The translations under genes and the position numbers were made by a program. Positions 50,944 to 61,000 of a DNA stretch of 64,000 bases are shown here, in pieces. The stretch covers positions 90,382 through 154,381 of the forward strand of contig NZ_JAMXFD010000011.1 of NCBI RefSeq assembly GCF_025370875.1, given 5' to 3'. This DNA comes from Laspinema palackyanum D2c. Lineage in GTDB: Bacteria; Cyanobacteriota; Cyanobacteriia; Cyanobacteriales; Laspinemataceae. The notes below the pieces were generated by a model, which worked only from the letters and a program-made list of their open reading frames with translations, was not told where the DNA came from and did no database searches. The stretch's first letter is position 1; every line of letters starts with the position of its first letter.

Positions 50944-53880
50944 TTAAACGAGGATAAAATCATCCGCGTTAATCATGCTGGCATCGATGCCGAGAAGGAG
51001 GGCTAAGGATTCCCCGGTATCGGCGATCGCAATCTGAGTCTGAGTCGTCTCACTGCCGGAAGAAATCACAAGCTGCTCAAACTCTAATCCGTCTGTGAGT
51101 CCGATGCGATCGATGCCGCTTTGAAAATCGGCGATCGTATTTGTTCCTTCCCCGGAAGCTAAAATAAAGGTATCTTCACCCGCACCCCCGCTCAGCCAGT
51201 CATTCCCCTCACCGCCTCGGATCTCGTTCGACTCATCATTTCCTATCAGAGTATCATCATAAGCGGAACCAACAATATTGTGAACATCCGTCAGGGTCTC
51301 TTCACCACTGGGTAACATCCGGATCTGGGAATACCATTCATCCGCTAATTTATCATAGCCACTCGCCGTGAGGTGAATGCCATCATTATCATAGTCTCCG
51401 GTGACAAACGGCAGATTAAACATATCGACAAATCGGATATTGGGGTTATTATTGGCGCGCGGTTCAACAACAATTTCCTCAACTTTTTCACTAAACTCAG
51501 TGGTCCGTTGTTGCCGAATTTGATACTTCGATTTATTGGGAATAATCGAACTGACTAGCACTTGGGTATTGGGCAAGGTTGCGACAATCCGATCCACCAT
51601 AATTCCCAAATCGGTGAGGGCTGTTCCTACAGGTTTGTCCTGAAGAATGTCATTAGTACCCGCCATCAATAACACCGCATCGGGTTGAGCATAATTTAAG
51701 GCATCTTCTATGGTGGTATAAAGAGGGTCTGTTGGCTGATTAAACCCAGTAAAAGGATTGGTCCTATTGTCAATGAGTTGAGTGATAGTAAATCCTCCCC
51801 TGCCTTCATGGTTTCTATCCATGTTTGCTGGACCACTGTTGGCCTGACCTACAAAATCAATATTAAATCCATTATTTTCCACTAATCTTTCCCACAACCG
51901 AGTTCGATATCCACCCAGACTCGCCTGATTCGGATAGCCCCTTGTATTGGAATCTCCTAAAGGCAAAATCTTAAAAGGAACATCCTCATCAGTGGTAAAT
52001 AAACGGGTCACACTCTCTTCTGATAGGTCCGCAATAATTCCACTCGTGGCATCGGAATAATTGGCGGTGACGCGGATTTGACTGTCCTCCCCACTACTAT
52101 CATCCGCGTCCTCATCCACAGGTTCATCCTCTATTTCGCCACTGGTATCATCCCCCTCTTCATCCTCAATAGGGGGAATTTCATCCTCATCAGGGATGGG
52201 TTCCTCCTCTTCTTCTTCTTCAGTTTCGGCAGGAACATCCGGTTCTAAATCAGTATTATCTTCCTCTTCTATTTCTGAGGAAACATCCGGTTCTAAATCA
52301 GTATCCTCCTCCTCTTCTATTTCGGAAGGAACAACGACTTCTAAATCAGTATCCTCCTCCTCTTCTATTTCGGAAGGAACATTGGCTTCTAAATCCGAGG
52401 GTTCCTCTTTTTCTATTTCCGAGGAAATATCTGGTTCCAAATCTGATATTTCCTGCTCTTCTATTTCGCTCAAATTCTCGTCTGTCAAGATAATTGAGTC
52501 GGGTTTTTGTTGTTCGGGGAGGGTGACAACAACGGGATAAGGTATCTTGATTGTGGCTTCTCCAGTTGGGTCGCTTAAAATTATAGAAAAGGTATTTTCC
52601 CGTTCTATACTGTTATTTTTACCCAGGGGAATTGCAATAGTTTTCTTGGGTTCTCCATCGGCAAATTTGACAATAATAGAAGTAGTTTCAGGATTCCCAG
52701 AATCTGTGGTTGTGCCATTGTGGAGAGTAACCGTAACGCTGACTTCTCCCTGAACATCATTCTCGCGAATTAGGGTGATTTCTCGGGCGGGGGTATTATC
52801 GTCTAGGACGGTATAGCGAATCGTACTGAAGGCAATTGTCGCCGAAGACTGATTGGGTTCAACGGGAGAAACTTCTTCTTCTTCAACGGGAGAAACTTCT
52901 TCTTCAACAGGAGAAACTTCTTCTTCAACAGGAGAAACCACATCGGCAGGAGAAACTTCTTCTTCAACAGGAGAAACCACATCGGCAGGAGAAACTTCTT
53001 CTTCAACAGGAGAAACCACATCGGCAGGAGAAACTTCTTCAACAGGAGAAACTTCTTCTTCAACGGGAGAAACCACATCGGCAGGGACAGGGGGGTTTAT
53101 CGGCGGATTCTGAGGGGGTGATGATGGCAGGGGTGGTTGAGAAGTTGGCCAAAAATTATCTTGAACGATCGCCTCGGGAGAGATATTTTTGAGGATGGCT
53201 AAATACTCTTGAGTAATTGTATCTTGAATGATAGCATCCCCTGCATTTTCCCCGGTTCCTGCAAAAATATTTAACTCATCAAAGGTCAGTCCCCCCAGCA
53301 GTGCAATTAAGTCTTGACCCGGGGTAAAATCCATAATCCAGTCTGCATCATCCAGGGTCGGTCCTCCGGTACTGAGAAATCCGGGAACATCAAAACGCCT
53401 GCCGATTTGAAAGCGATTTTGTCCTTCACCTCCCCAGAGGGTATCGCTTCCTAAGTCACCAAATAGGAGATCATTTCCGCGATTGCCATACAAGCGATCG
53501 CTATCTTTACCGCCATACAGGGTATCGTTTCCGTCACCGCCATAAAGGGTGTCATCCGCTTGATTTCCAAAGATTAAATCCTCTCCCGGTCCCCCTACTA
53601 ATAAGTCCTGTCCTTCCCAGTCTTCGACACTCAGATGACCCGTTCCTCCAAACAGGGTGTTATTTCCGGTCCCCCCATAAATGGTATCGTTGCCGAGATC
53701 ACCAATTAATAGGTCATCCTCGGGATCTCCCAATAGCAAATCGTTGTTTGAGTCACCGGCGATCGCATCCTCGCTTTCCACTGTGACTGGGGTATTGTTC
53801 CCTACGAGCGATCGCCGGATATCTGCTTCAGACAGTCCCGCTAGAATTTCATAAATTGATGAGTCGATACTCCATACCAT
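50944..53880 (-). CDS. RTX / Calx-beta / SGNH-hydrolase surface or secreted protein
   Basis: A 978-residue modular protein without an N-terminal signal peptide, as usual for type I secretion. Order: RTX calcium-binding nonapeptides (about 40-160, GGxGxDxLxG); a repeat of SPVEEEV and SPADVV units (about 265-345); a Calx-beta-like domain (about 345-460); five 16-residue acidic repeats (DLExxxxSEIEEEExT, about 470-560); an SGNH/GDSL hydrolase (about 635-855) with GDSN (Ser644), AGTND and DGIHLTASG blocks; and C-terminal RTX repeats (NEIRGGEGNDWLSGGAGEDTF). Probably exported and calcium-stabilised, with esterase activity on a surface polymer. Confidence 0.88.
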   Translation of the reverse strand: MVWSIDSSIYEILAGLSEADIRRSLVGNNTPVTVESEDAIAGDSNNDLLLGDPEDDLLIGDLGNDTIYGGTGNNTLFGGTGHLSVEDWEGQDLLVGGPGEDLIFGNQADDTLYGGDGNDTLYGGKDSDRLYGNRGNDLLFGDLGSDTLWGGEGQNRFQIGRRFDVPGFLSTGGPTLDDADWIMDFTPGQDLIALLGGLTFDELNIFAGTGENAGDAIIQDTITQEYLAILKNISPEAIVQDNFWPTSQPPLPSSPPQNPPINPPVPADVVSPVEEEVSPVEEVSPADVVSPVEEEVSPADVVSPVEEEVSPADVVSPVEEEVSPVEEEVSPVEEEEVSPVEPNQSSATIAFSTIRYTVLDDNTPAREITLIRENDVQGEVSVTVTLHNGTTTDSGNPETTSIIVKFADGEPKKTIAIPLGKNNSIERENTFSIILSDPTGEATIKIPYPVVVTLPEQQKPDSIILTDENLSEIEEQEISDLEPDISSEIEKEEPSDLEANVPSEIEEEEDTDLEVVVPSEIEEEEDTDLEPDVSSEIEEEDNTDLEPDVPAETEEEEEEEPIPDEDEIPPIEDEEGDDTSGEIEDEPVDEDADDSSGEDSQIRVTANYSDATSGIIADLSEESVTRLFTTDEDVPFKILPLGDSNTRGYPNQASLGGYRTRLWERLVENNGFNIDFVGQANSGPANMDRNHEGRGGFTITQLIDNRTNPFTGFNQPTDPLYTTIEDALNYAQPDAVLLMAGTNDILQDKPVGTALTDLGIMVDRIVATLPNTQVLVSSIIPNKSKYQIRQQRTTEFSEKVEEIVVEPRANNNPNIRFVDMFNLPFVTGDYDNDGIHLTASGYDKLADEWYSQIRMLPSGEETLTDVHNIVGSAYDDTLIGNDESNEIRGGEGNDWLSGGAGEDTFILASGEGTNTIADFQSGIDRIGLTDGLEFEQLVISSGSETTQTQIAIADTGESLALLLGIDASMINADDFILV
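52860..53085 (-). repeat. In-frame minisatellite (21- and 18-bp units)
   Basis: On the plus strand, units AGGAGAAACTTCTTCTTCAA(C) (21 bp) alternate with AGGAGAAACCACATCGGC (18 bp), giving a 39-bp higher-order repeat seen about three times. Units are multiples of three, so gain or loss keeps the RTX gene in frame. A second in-frame repeat of 48 bp lies at about 52215-52480. Confidence 0.85.
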
Positions 53881-54608
53881 ACGGATTTGCTCCTTGATGT
53901 TTAAGAAGGGTCGTTGAAAAAAGAATTGTAAATTTATGGCAATAAACCCTGAATCGGGGTAAAGTGTTTTTTTGAGTAAGGTCTAAATATGTCAACCGGC
54001 TAGACTGTCTTTAGTGAGAGGGAAATTAAATTTCCTGGGGGTTCACTCAGAAATCTATTGCTTTATATTTATCCTTTGCTGGGTGGAAAGTCTATCTATC
54101 TATCGAATGATTGTAAGAAATAACCTCAAACCCCTTCTCTCAAAATCTGTAGGAAGTAGATTGGCTCACCCGAAAAGAAAGAGTGCTATCACTCACCCGA
54201 ATCGGCATTTAAGTCATTATCAAACTTTGATAATTTTTATATAAACTTTTGATAAAGATGTAGATTAAATCTTTAAATTTTTCGTAAATGAAGTAAAATC
54301 AGTCCCGATAGTGGGGAACAATATTTTTTTTTGTACAGAGTTTAAAAGAAAGGCGGCAGTCCAAAACCAGGGAACAGAGAGAGGAGGTCCGAGGAAGAAA
54401 CAGGGAAATTCGCGGTTCAGGGCCGATCGCCAGCCTGACTTATCCTCACAAAGGGGGGTAAGGCATCTATCCAAAGGAGTAAATTTTTAACCAAGTGAGA
54501 CGATCGCCCCGGGGTCACAAACCAGAAAGCGTCACCCTCGGATATCGCTCTCCTGTTTTTGCGTCCATAATAGGGAGTCAAGATTGAGAAAAATCATAAT
54601 ATTTAGCA
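53881..54608. other. Long intergenic region, no gene supported
   Basis: Divergent spacer between the RTX gene and the rhomboid-like gene, A/T-rich in the centre (54060-54310). Short frames at 54014-54244 (plus) and 54265-54474 (minus) have no motif. It should hold two promoters, but no convincing -10/-35 pair or operator is seen. Confidence 0.3.
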
Positions 54609-55337
54609 ATGATACCTATTGATGATAATCTCCCCAATCGTTATCCCCCCTTCGCAACATACGGCCTGATTGGGTTCAATGTGGCCCTGTTTGTGATGGA
54701 ACTCAAATTAGAGGCCACGGGCCAACTCGGGGCCTTTTTGCAAAGCTGGGGCGTTGTCAGCGATCGCATGACTTCGGTTGTCACCGATGCGGTCCGCAAT
54801 CCCAGTCCTGCCGCCTGGGTTGCCTTAATGGTTATGTCTGCCGGTCCCTTACTGTTTTCGATGTTTCTCCACAGCAGTTTTAGTCAAATTTTGGGGAATA
54901 TGCTGTTTTTATGGGTGTTTGGCAAGCGGATTGAAGAGATTCTCGGACATGGCCGGTTTTTCCTGTTTTACCTGGTTTGTGGCATCCTCACCGCGATCGC
55001 TCAGGTGGCGATCGCCCCCAATTTAGCAGTCCCCATCGTCGGGGCGAATGGCGCAGTTTCTGCCATTCTGGGCGCTTATTTCCTGAACTTTCCTAAAGCT
55101 AAAATCGAAACCCTCTTACCCTTACTCATCCTGTTTATTCCCATCGAAGTGCCCGCCTTGTTTTATCTAATGTGGTGGTTTATTCAACAGGCATTTTATG
55201 GAATTGGTCAACTCACTGTTCTAAGAATGGTCAACCCCACTAGCTTAGGTTATTGGGCAAATGGAGTCGGATTATTCATCGGGGCCGGATTAGTTTCTCT
55301 GTTGGTTAAATATAAACCCAAGACCGCTATTTATTAA
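54609..55337 (+). CDS. Rhomboid-like membrane protein, catalytic dyad replaced
   Basis: A 242-residue membrane protein with the rhomboid layout: NRYPPFATYGLIGFNVALFV, the HSSFSQILGNMLFLWVFGKR loop, and GANGAVSAILGAYFLNFPKA. The catalytic Ser position (GxSG in active enzymes) is Asn147, and the catalytic His position in the last helix (WAHxGG) is Asn218 (YWANGVGLFIGAG). Both codons are AAT. It is therefore predicted to be proteolytically inactive, like iRhom or derlin proteins, and may bind rather than cut membrane proteins. Confidence 0.85.
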   Translation: MIPIDDNLPNRYPPFATYGLIGFNVALFVMELKLEATGQLGAFLQSWGVVSDRMTSVVTDAVRNPSPAAWVALMVMSAGPLLFSMFLHSSFSQILGNMLFLWVFGKRIEEILGHGRFFLFYLVCGILTAIAQVAIAPNLAVPIVGANGAVSAILGAYFLNFPKAKIETLLPLLILFIPIEVPALFYLMWWFIQQAFYGIGQLTVLRMVNPTSLGYWANGVGLFIGAGLVSLLVKYKPKTAIY

Positions 55338-55425
55338 AAACCCCCGCACATCATCAGGGTGGGGCTATACAGATTGAGCGAAGTCCGGGGCGTTAGGGCT
55401 ATACCCCGCCTGCGCGGGCTAAGAT
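55338..55425 (-). repeat. REP/MITE-like element after the rhomboid gene
   Basis: Read on the minus strand it has TAGCCCGCGCAGGCGGGG, then TATAGCCC...CTTCGCTCAATCTGTATAGC, CCCACCCT and GTGCGGGGGTTTTTA. The same blocks appear shortened at 45978-46036. The hairpin may double as a terminator for the rhomboid gene. Confidence 0.65.
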
Positions 55426-55484
55426 AGAGCAAAGAATTGTAGGGTGGGCAATGTCCACCCTACTTTTTTAAGATATAAAACCCT

Positions 55485-55778
55485 TTAAAAATTGGAAAAT
55501 TTATGGCTTTTTAAAGCTTGCTGATTAACAGGTTTCGTCTGAAGATTTAACCGGAAATCCGGGCAACCTTCCGCATTTGGACCCTGGGGATGTACGGCAC
55601 AGAGTAAGTGGGGATCTCCGGAGTAAAAGTGACAGCGATCGCACTCGCCGAGGTTCTCTGATAAATCCCCTTGTTGGAACTGCCAAAACTTACCCCGATA
55701 GGTTCCGGAAATTACCCCCGGCGGTGTTTTCACGGGAGGAGTTAAATCATAGCTGACACCACGATAATAAAGTTTCAT
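55485..55778 (-). CDS. DUF4278-like small protein with Cys-rich C-terminus
   Basis: A 97-residue protein. ATG 55778 (MKLYYRGVSYDLTPP) has AGGTGAG at good distance; an in-frame GTG lies nine bases upstream. The N-terminal LYYRGVSYDL is the DUF4278 pattern common in cyanobacteria. The C-terminal half has CDRCHFYSGDPHLLCAVHPQ, then GCPDFR, four Cys that could bind a metal. Function unknown. Confidence 0.75.
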   Translation of the reverse strand: MKLYYRGVSYDLTPPVKTPPGVISGTYRGKFWQFQQGDLSENLGECDRCHFYSGDPHLLCAVHPQGPNAEGCPDFRLNLQTKPVNQQALKSHKFSNF

Positions 55779-56083
55779 CAATCTCACCTGTTAGCGATCG
55801 AGCATTTCATGAATTCCTAGGCCAATGATTCTTTACCCCAACTCTACCCAATGGTAGATGTCAAACAATTGGAATTAAGGTAGAGTGCCTAAATCTGCAA
55901 CTCATTTCTTCACTTACTTGATCCTGACATCAGGAAAGCCGCGATCGCACCAATCCTCAGTATGAGTTCCAGTCAACTTTTGGGAAAATTTGCCACCGAC
56001 TCCCCGGATTTCTGAGCATCCGGGGTGCGATCGGTCCGTCTGTGCATTCTCAACCCTGCACACCCCGAATCAGCGACTCTCCC
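55779..56083. other. Intergenic region, no gene supported
   Basis: About 305 bases between two minus-strand genes. The HIP1-like GCGATCGC occurs near 55940. No repeat, strong hairpin or promoter box is evident. Confidence 0.3.
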
Positions 56084-56905
56084 TCAAAATAGAACCGTCA
56101 TTAAATTCCGTCGATAACCCTTCGTCAGAGGATGGTCATTTCCTAGTAAGTCAAAAATAGCCAGCATTGCTTTTCTTCCCCCATCCTGTTTATAACTGCG
56201 ATCGCTTTCCACAATCTTGAGGAAAAGTTGCAATGCCTCCTCATAGTCCCCCGCCACCGTCAAACAAGATGCCTTAGAAAACATTCGGTCCAGTTCACCC
56301 TCTCCTGAAGGATGATTGCATTCCATCTTAAACTGAAGTAACGCCTTCACTGCTTGCGCTTGTGCAAAAAATTGGGGTTCATCGGCTTGAATGACCGCTA
56401 AAAGTTCCTCAACTTTTCCCAACTCATCTTTACTGATATAGAACTTGGCTGCCTCTAACCGCAACCGTCTATTCTCTGGATAGTTGGTTAACAAGGATGC
56501 AAACATCGCCCCCGCTTTGTTACGATTCTCCCCTAAAAGTACCTGACGAATCGCCTCCAACCCTTCCTCTAAACCCGACTTAATATCACAATTTGCCAAA
56601 AATTCTCGCAATTGCGGTTCCGGTAACACTCCCACAAACCCATCCAACACTTCCCCATTCCGGATAATTTTCACATCGGGAACCCCTTCCACCCGAAATG
56701 CTTGTGCTAAATATTGATTTTCATCAATATTCACCTTTGCTACTACACAATCATATTCTTGGGCGACCTTTTCCAACATGGGCTTTAACATCTGACAAGG
56801 ACCACACCAAACCGCATAAAAGTCCACGATCGCCGGAATTTCGTAAGACTTTTCTAAAACTTCTTGCTCAAAGTTGTGGTCATAGACCTCAATCGAATAT
56901 CCCAT
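56084..56905 (-). CDS. Thioredoxin-TPR protein (YbbN/CnoX-like)
   Basis: A 273-residue protein. ATG 56905 (MGYSIEVYDHNFEQEV) starts at the thioredoxin fold; the open frame upstream is not protein-like. The active site WCGPC (Cys34, Cys37) is intact, followed by the cis-Pro segment VEGVPDVKI. Residues ~115-273 are TPR-like helices (PENRRLRLEAAKFYISKDEL, GDYEEALQLFLKIVESD). YbbN/CnoX proteins act as redox-linked chaperones that hand clients to GroEL or DnaK. The intact CxxC suggests reductase or chaperedoxin activity. Confidence 0.88.
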   Translation of the reverse strand: MGYSIEVYDHNFEQEVLEKSYEIPAIVDFYAVWCGPCQMLKPMLEKVAQEYDCVVAKVNIDENQYLAQAFRVEGVPDVKIIRNGEVLDGFVGVLPEPQLREFLANCDIKSGLEEGLEAIRQVLLGENRNKAGAMFASLLTNYPENRRLRLEAAKFYISKDELGKVEELLAVIQADEPQFFAQAQAVKALLQFKMECNHPSGEGELDRMFSKASCLTVAGDYEEALQLFLKIVESDRSYKQDGGRKAMLAIFDLLGNDHPLTKGYRRNLMTVLF

Positions 56906-57017
56906 CGTTTCTTCTGAGTTACTAAACTGCCAATCCTCCCATTGTAATAAAACCCGGGAACGCAGCAAAGCCACTCGCAACCGTAGGCACAAGCCCTAAC
57001 ATTGAGCCAAACAAAAA

Positions 57018-57088
57018 GCGGGCGATGGGACTCGAACCCACGACGTTCAGCTTGGGAAGCTGACATTCTACCACTGAATTACGCCCGC
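57018..57088 (-). tRNA. tRNA-Gly (anticodon CCC)
   Basis: The 71-nt minus-strand sequence folds as a cloverleaf: acceptor GCGGGCG/CGCCCGC, D arm with AGTGGTAGA, anticodon stem TCAGC/GCTGA with loop TTCCCAA (anticodon CCC), and T arm GTGGG-TTCGAGT-CCCAT. CCA is not encoded. It reads GGG codons. Confidence 0.93.
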
Positions 57089-58040
57089 ATCTAGTCCTCG
57101 TTACAACCCGTTGCCCTTGGGCACTGAAGTTATAACTTTAGACTAGAGAACCATTATATCGCCATTGCCCCCAGGTTTGTCAAGGGGTCAGTTAAATTTT
57201 CCCTCCCAAACACCGCCCAGTCCAGCCAGAGGCCCCCCAAAGTTCGGAGTAACCACTTCAGCCGTTATCTCTTCTCATGTTCGTAGTAACGACTTCAGTC
57301 GTTATCTTTTCTTAAGTTCAACGTCCCGACTTCAGTCGTTCTCCCTCTTAAGTTCAACGTCCCGACTTCAGTCGTTCTCCCTCTAAAATCAAGGGTAATC
57401 GGGGTATTTTTTCTAATAAAGTTAAGAATTAAGAGCTACCACTTCAGATGCCTCCTCTCTTGGTCCCTAAATATAGAAAATCATCCAATTTATTCCGGTT
57501 AAATTCCCCTTCAGGAAGGGCAAAAAATCCCCAATCTCTATCCTGATCCGGGGGGATTCATACCATCCCTAATTAATCAACTCTAAAAGCGTAAAATTAG
57601 GAAATTTCCCCTTTGGGAATGCTCCGGATCATCGGTGTGCGCTCACTTGATCCGGGTCGATCGCCTCCATGAAGGAAGGGACATGACCGCCAACTTTGGG
57701 GAATTCCCCAGGAACGGCATCCCTCTTCCGGTCTCCCCCATCCCCTCAATTGTGGCATCTCCACCCCCATTTATGATCCCCCGAATCAGTCCTTTTCTGA
57801 TTAAAAAGGGAGATGAAAGTGGGTGAGGAGTGGCCATCCCAATCCCTAAATGAGGTAGAAACTTTTTTTCAAAAAATGCGAATCCCTCTCTAAAATTAAA
57901 AAGCCTAATCCTTTTTTTGAGTGAATCCTTCCTTTGGTAGAGGTAAAATTTCCTAAAAAAATGTACACCAAAGATGAGTAGATAAACGATAATTAGCAAG
58001 TGAGCGAATCTGAACACCCAAACAACCAGGACCTCGGTAG
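57089..58040. other. Repeat-bearing intergenic region upstream of the hybrid kinase
   Basis: About 950 bases without a supported gene. It holds four copies of the 24-bp repeat (57243-57376) and otherwise non-distinct sequence. Promoter elements for the histidine kinase should lie near 57950-58030 but none is clear. Confidence 0.35.
57243..57376 (+). repeat. Four copies of the 24-bp interspersed repeat
   Basis: Copies at 57243-57266 (degenerate, AACCACTTCAGCCGTT), 57280-57303 (standard), 57317-57340 and 57353-57376 (variant with TTCAACGTCC). Start-to-start distances are 37, 37 and 36 bp. The inner palindrome CGACTTCAGTCG is kept in the last three. Confidence 0.9.
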
Positions 58041-61000
58041 ATGATGGAACAGCAGCCAGCCAAGCGGAAGACAAGGAGAGAACAATTGGGATGGACAGAT
58101 ATCGCTGATCTGAAGCGCCTAAACAAGGTTCGTGACTGGTCCAGCACAGCCCTGGGAGCAATGGAAACTTGGCATCCCAGTTGGCGGACAGCGGTGAGTT
58201 TGGGTCTATCGTCCCAATTTCCGACCCTGCTCTGGTGGGGTCCAGAGCGACGGCTCATCTACAACAAAGCGGCCCTGGGGTGGGTGGGGGACGCCAATCA
58301 TCCCGATTTCCTCGGTCAACCGGGACGGGAGGTCTTTCCCCGGGAAACCTGGGAGCTGCTCTGCCCAATGTTAGAACAAGTGTTCAACAGTGGAGAAGGC
58401 ATAGGAACAGAGAGTTGCCGTTTGGTGTTCGATTGCCCGGGGTCGGAGGTGGTGGGGTGGTTCAATCTGTCTCACAGTCCAGTCTATACGGAAGACAATC
58501 AAGTTTGTGGGGTCTTGACGACAGCGATCGCCCTGCCTACCCCCAGCAATGAACCCCCTGAGAACGAGGAAAACCTCCCCGAATCATTAGAGGGACGCCA
58601 AGAGGAAGCTGCACCCTCTGCCCGGATCTTGCTGGTGGATCATAACTCGGTTCGCCGAGACTATGTAGAGTCCCAATTGGTCCGTCAAGGATATCAAGTC
58701 AAAACCGCAGGCGATCGCACAACGGCCCTGGATGTCGCCCGGGAGTTCTCCCCTGCGGCGATTCTCACTGATCAGATCGCCCCGGAAATCTTAGATTGGC
58801 TACAGGAACTAGGGACCGGAGTCAACGGAAAACAGATCCCCGTGATCCAGTTTCCCCTAGGAGTGATCGAAGGGAAACCGATGGAGTCTACCGCCCAAAT
58901 CGAGCGGGGGCCAGAGTTTCTTAACGGTTCAGGGTGTATCCATGAATTGCTGACTCGGGTCAACACTCACTTAACAAACCCTAACCCTAGCCAAAATCCA
59001 GAACGCCGGGACCTGACTCAACGGGACTTGACCGATGGACGGAAGGAAGACCCTCTAACTTTCCTGGACAGCATCACCGATGGGTTTGCCTGTTTTGACC
59101 GAGAGGGGCGCTATACTTATATTAATCCAGCCGGGGCGAAACTGCTGAATCACCGGGCAGAAAACCTGGTGGGACAGTATGTGTGGGATGTCTTTCCCGA
59201 AAGCCTCGGGAGTTCCTTTTATCGAGGGTTTCATCGAGCCTTAGCAGAGGGAAGAACCATCGAACTCGAAGAGGATTATCCCCCGTTACAAAAGCGGTTT
59301 GAAGTGCGATTTTATTCTCAGGCCGAAGGGCTTTGTGCGTATTTCCGAGACAAGGGTGAGGGCGCGGAATCAGCCAGCATGGAACTCCACCAAGAACGGG
59401 ATTTTTTGGCGGCGGTGGTGAATGCGATTCCTAATTTAGTGGTGATTCTCGATCGCCAAGGTCGGATTGTGGGTTTTAACCAAGCTTGCGAAACCACCAC
59501 GGGTTATACCTTTGCAGAAGTGCAAGGGCTGTATATTTGGGATCGATTGGTGGTTCCCGAGGAAATCGAGTCCATCAAAGGAGTGATCGAGAACCTGCGC
59601 TCAACGGCGGTGCCCCAGGAGTATATCAACGACTGGGTAACGAAAAATGGGGACCGACGAGCGATCTCCTGGTCAAACACGATCCTATGTGATAGCAAAG
59701 GAGAGATGGAATATGTCATTGGCACCGGCATTGATATCAGCGATCGCTACGCTACAGAAGCGGCCCTGCGTCAATCTACGGAACGCTTTCGGATTGCAGC
59801 GGAAAATACCAGCGATCTCATCTATGAATGGGAGATTGCTACAGGACGAGTGGAATGGTTTGGGAACATTGACGAACAACTCGGATATGAGGCGGGAGGA
59901 TTTGAGCGCACTTGCCAAGCTTGGATGGATCGCATCCATCCGAGCGATCGGGAGCGAGTCGAAAATGCCATAGACCGGCATTTACAGACCCGAGAACCCT
60001 TTGATGAAGAGTATCAAATTCAAAGGGCCGATGGGATTTATCTCTATTGGAGCGATCGGGGAACGGCCCTGTGGGATGAGCAGGGACAACCCTATAAATG
60101 GATCGGAGCCACAACCGATATCACGTTGCGTCAGTGGGCGCAGAGCGAAATTCTCAAGCTGAATCGCACCCTAAAGCGCCGGGTTAAAGAGTTACAAACC
60201 CTCGTCAAGTTTATCCCCATTGGCATTGCCATTTCCGAAGATCCGCACTGTGAACAGATCCAGTTTAACTCAGTTTTGGCTCACAATTTGGGAATTGCCT
60301 CCCCGATTGTTACCCATTATCACCCCCAACCTGAAGCAACCGCCCATGGATTTAAGCTCTATCACAATGGCCAGGAACTGGCTCCCGAAGAGTTTCCCAT
60401 GCGCTATGCGGCCACACATCAGGTCGAAGTGCTAGAGTTTGAAGTGGATGCTATGCATGAAGATGGGAGAGTGATTGAGTTTCTGACTTATGCCGCGCCG
60501 ATCCTTGATGAAGATGGGCAAACGCGAGGCGCGGTGGGAGCTTTTGTGGATATTACCCACCGGAAACAGATCGAAGAAGCCCTCCGCAACAGCGAAGAAC
60601 TGTATCGATCGCTGGCGGAAGCTCTCCCCCAAATGATATTTTTGTTTACGCTGCAAGGAAAACTGGAATATTGCAATCCCAGTGGGGTGAATTATATTGG
60701 GCTGAGTTTAGAACAAATTCTGCAACGATCAGCCCTAGACTGGATTCATCCGAGCGATCGCCCCGAAGCTCTCGCCCATTGGCGCAAGGCGAGCAACTCG
60801 GCAACCGCCTACGAAATAGAAGTGCGCTTGCGGAGGTTGGATGGAGTTTACCGTTGGCACAATCTCCGCTTGAATCCGATTACCGGAGTGGGCGATCGCC
60901 TCCTCAAGTGGTTAGGAACAGCCACCGATATTGATGATCGCAAGCGATCGCAGCAGCAAGAGCAGTTTTTAGCCACGGCGAGCAGCGTTCTAGCCAATTC

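Noticed and set aside
52836-53192. Plus-strand ORFs across the RTX minisatellite (TGETSSSS-type repeats)
   Set aside because: They are antisense shadows of the in-frame repeats of the minus-strand RTX gene.
54014-54474. Short ORFs between the RTX and rhomboid-like genes
   Set aside because: No recognisable domain, A/T-rich composition and no ribosome sites; likely chance frames.
5480-57376. CRISPR array from the regularly spaced 24-bp repeats
   Set aside because: The gaps are only 7-13 bp, pyrimidine-rich and similar to one another. Copies are dispersed over 50 kb and no cas gene is present.
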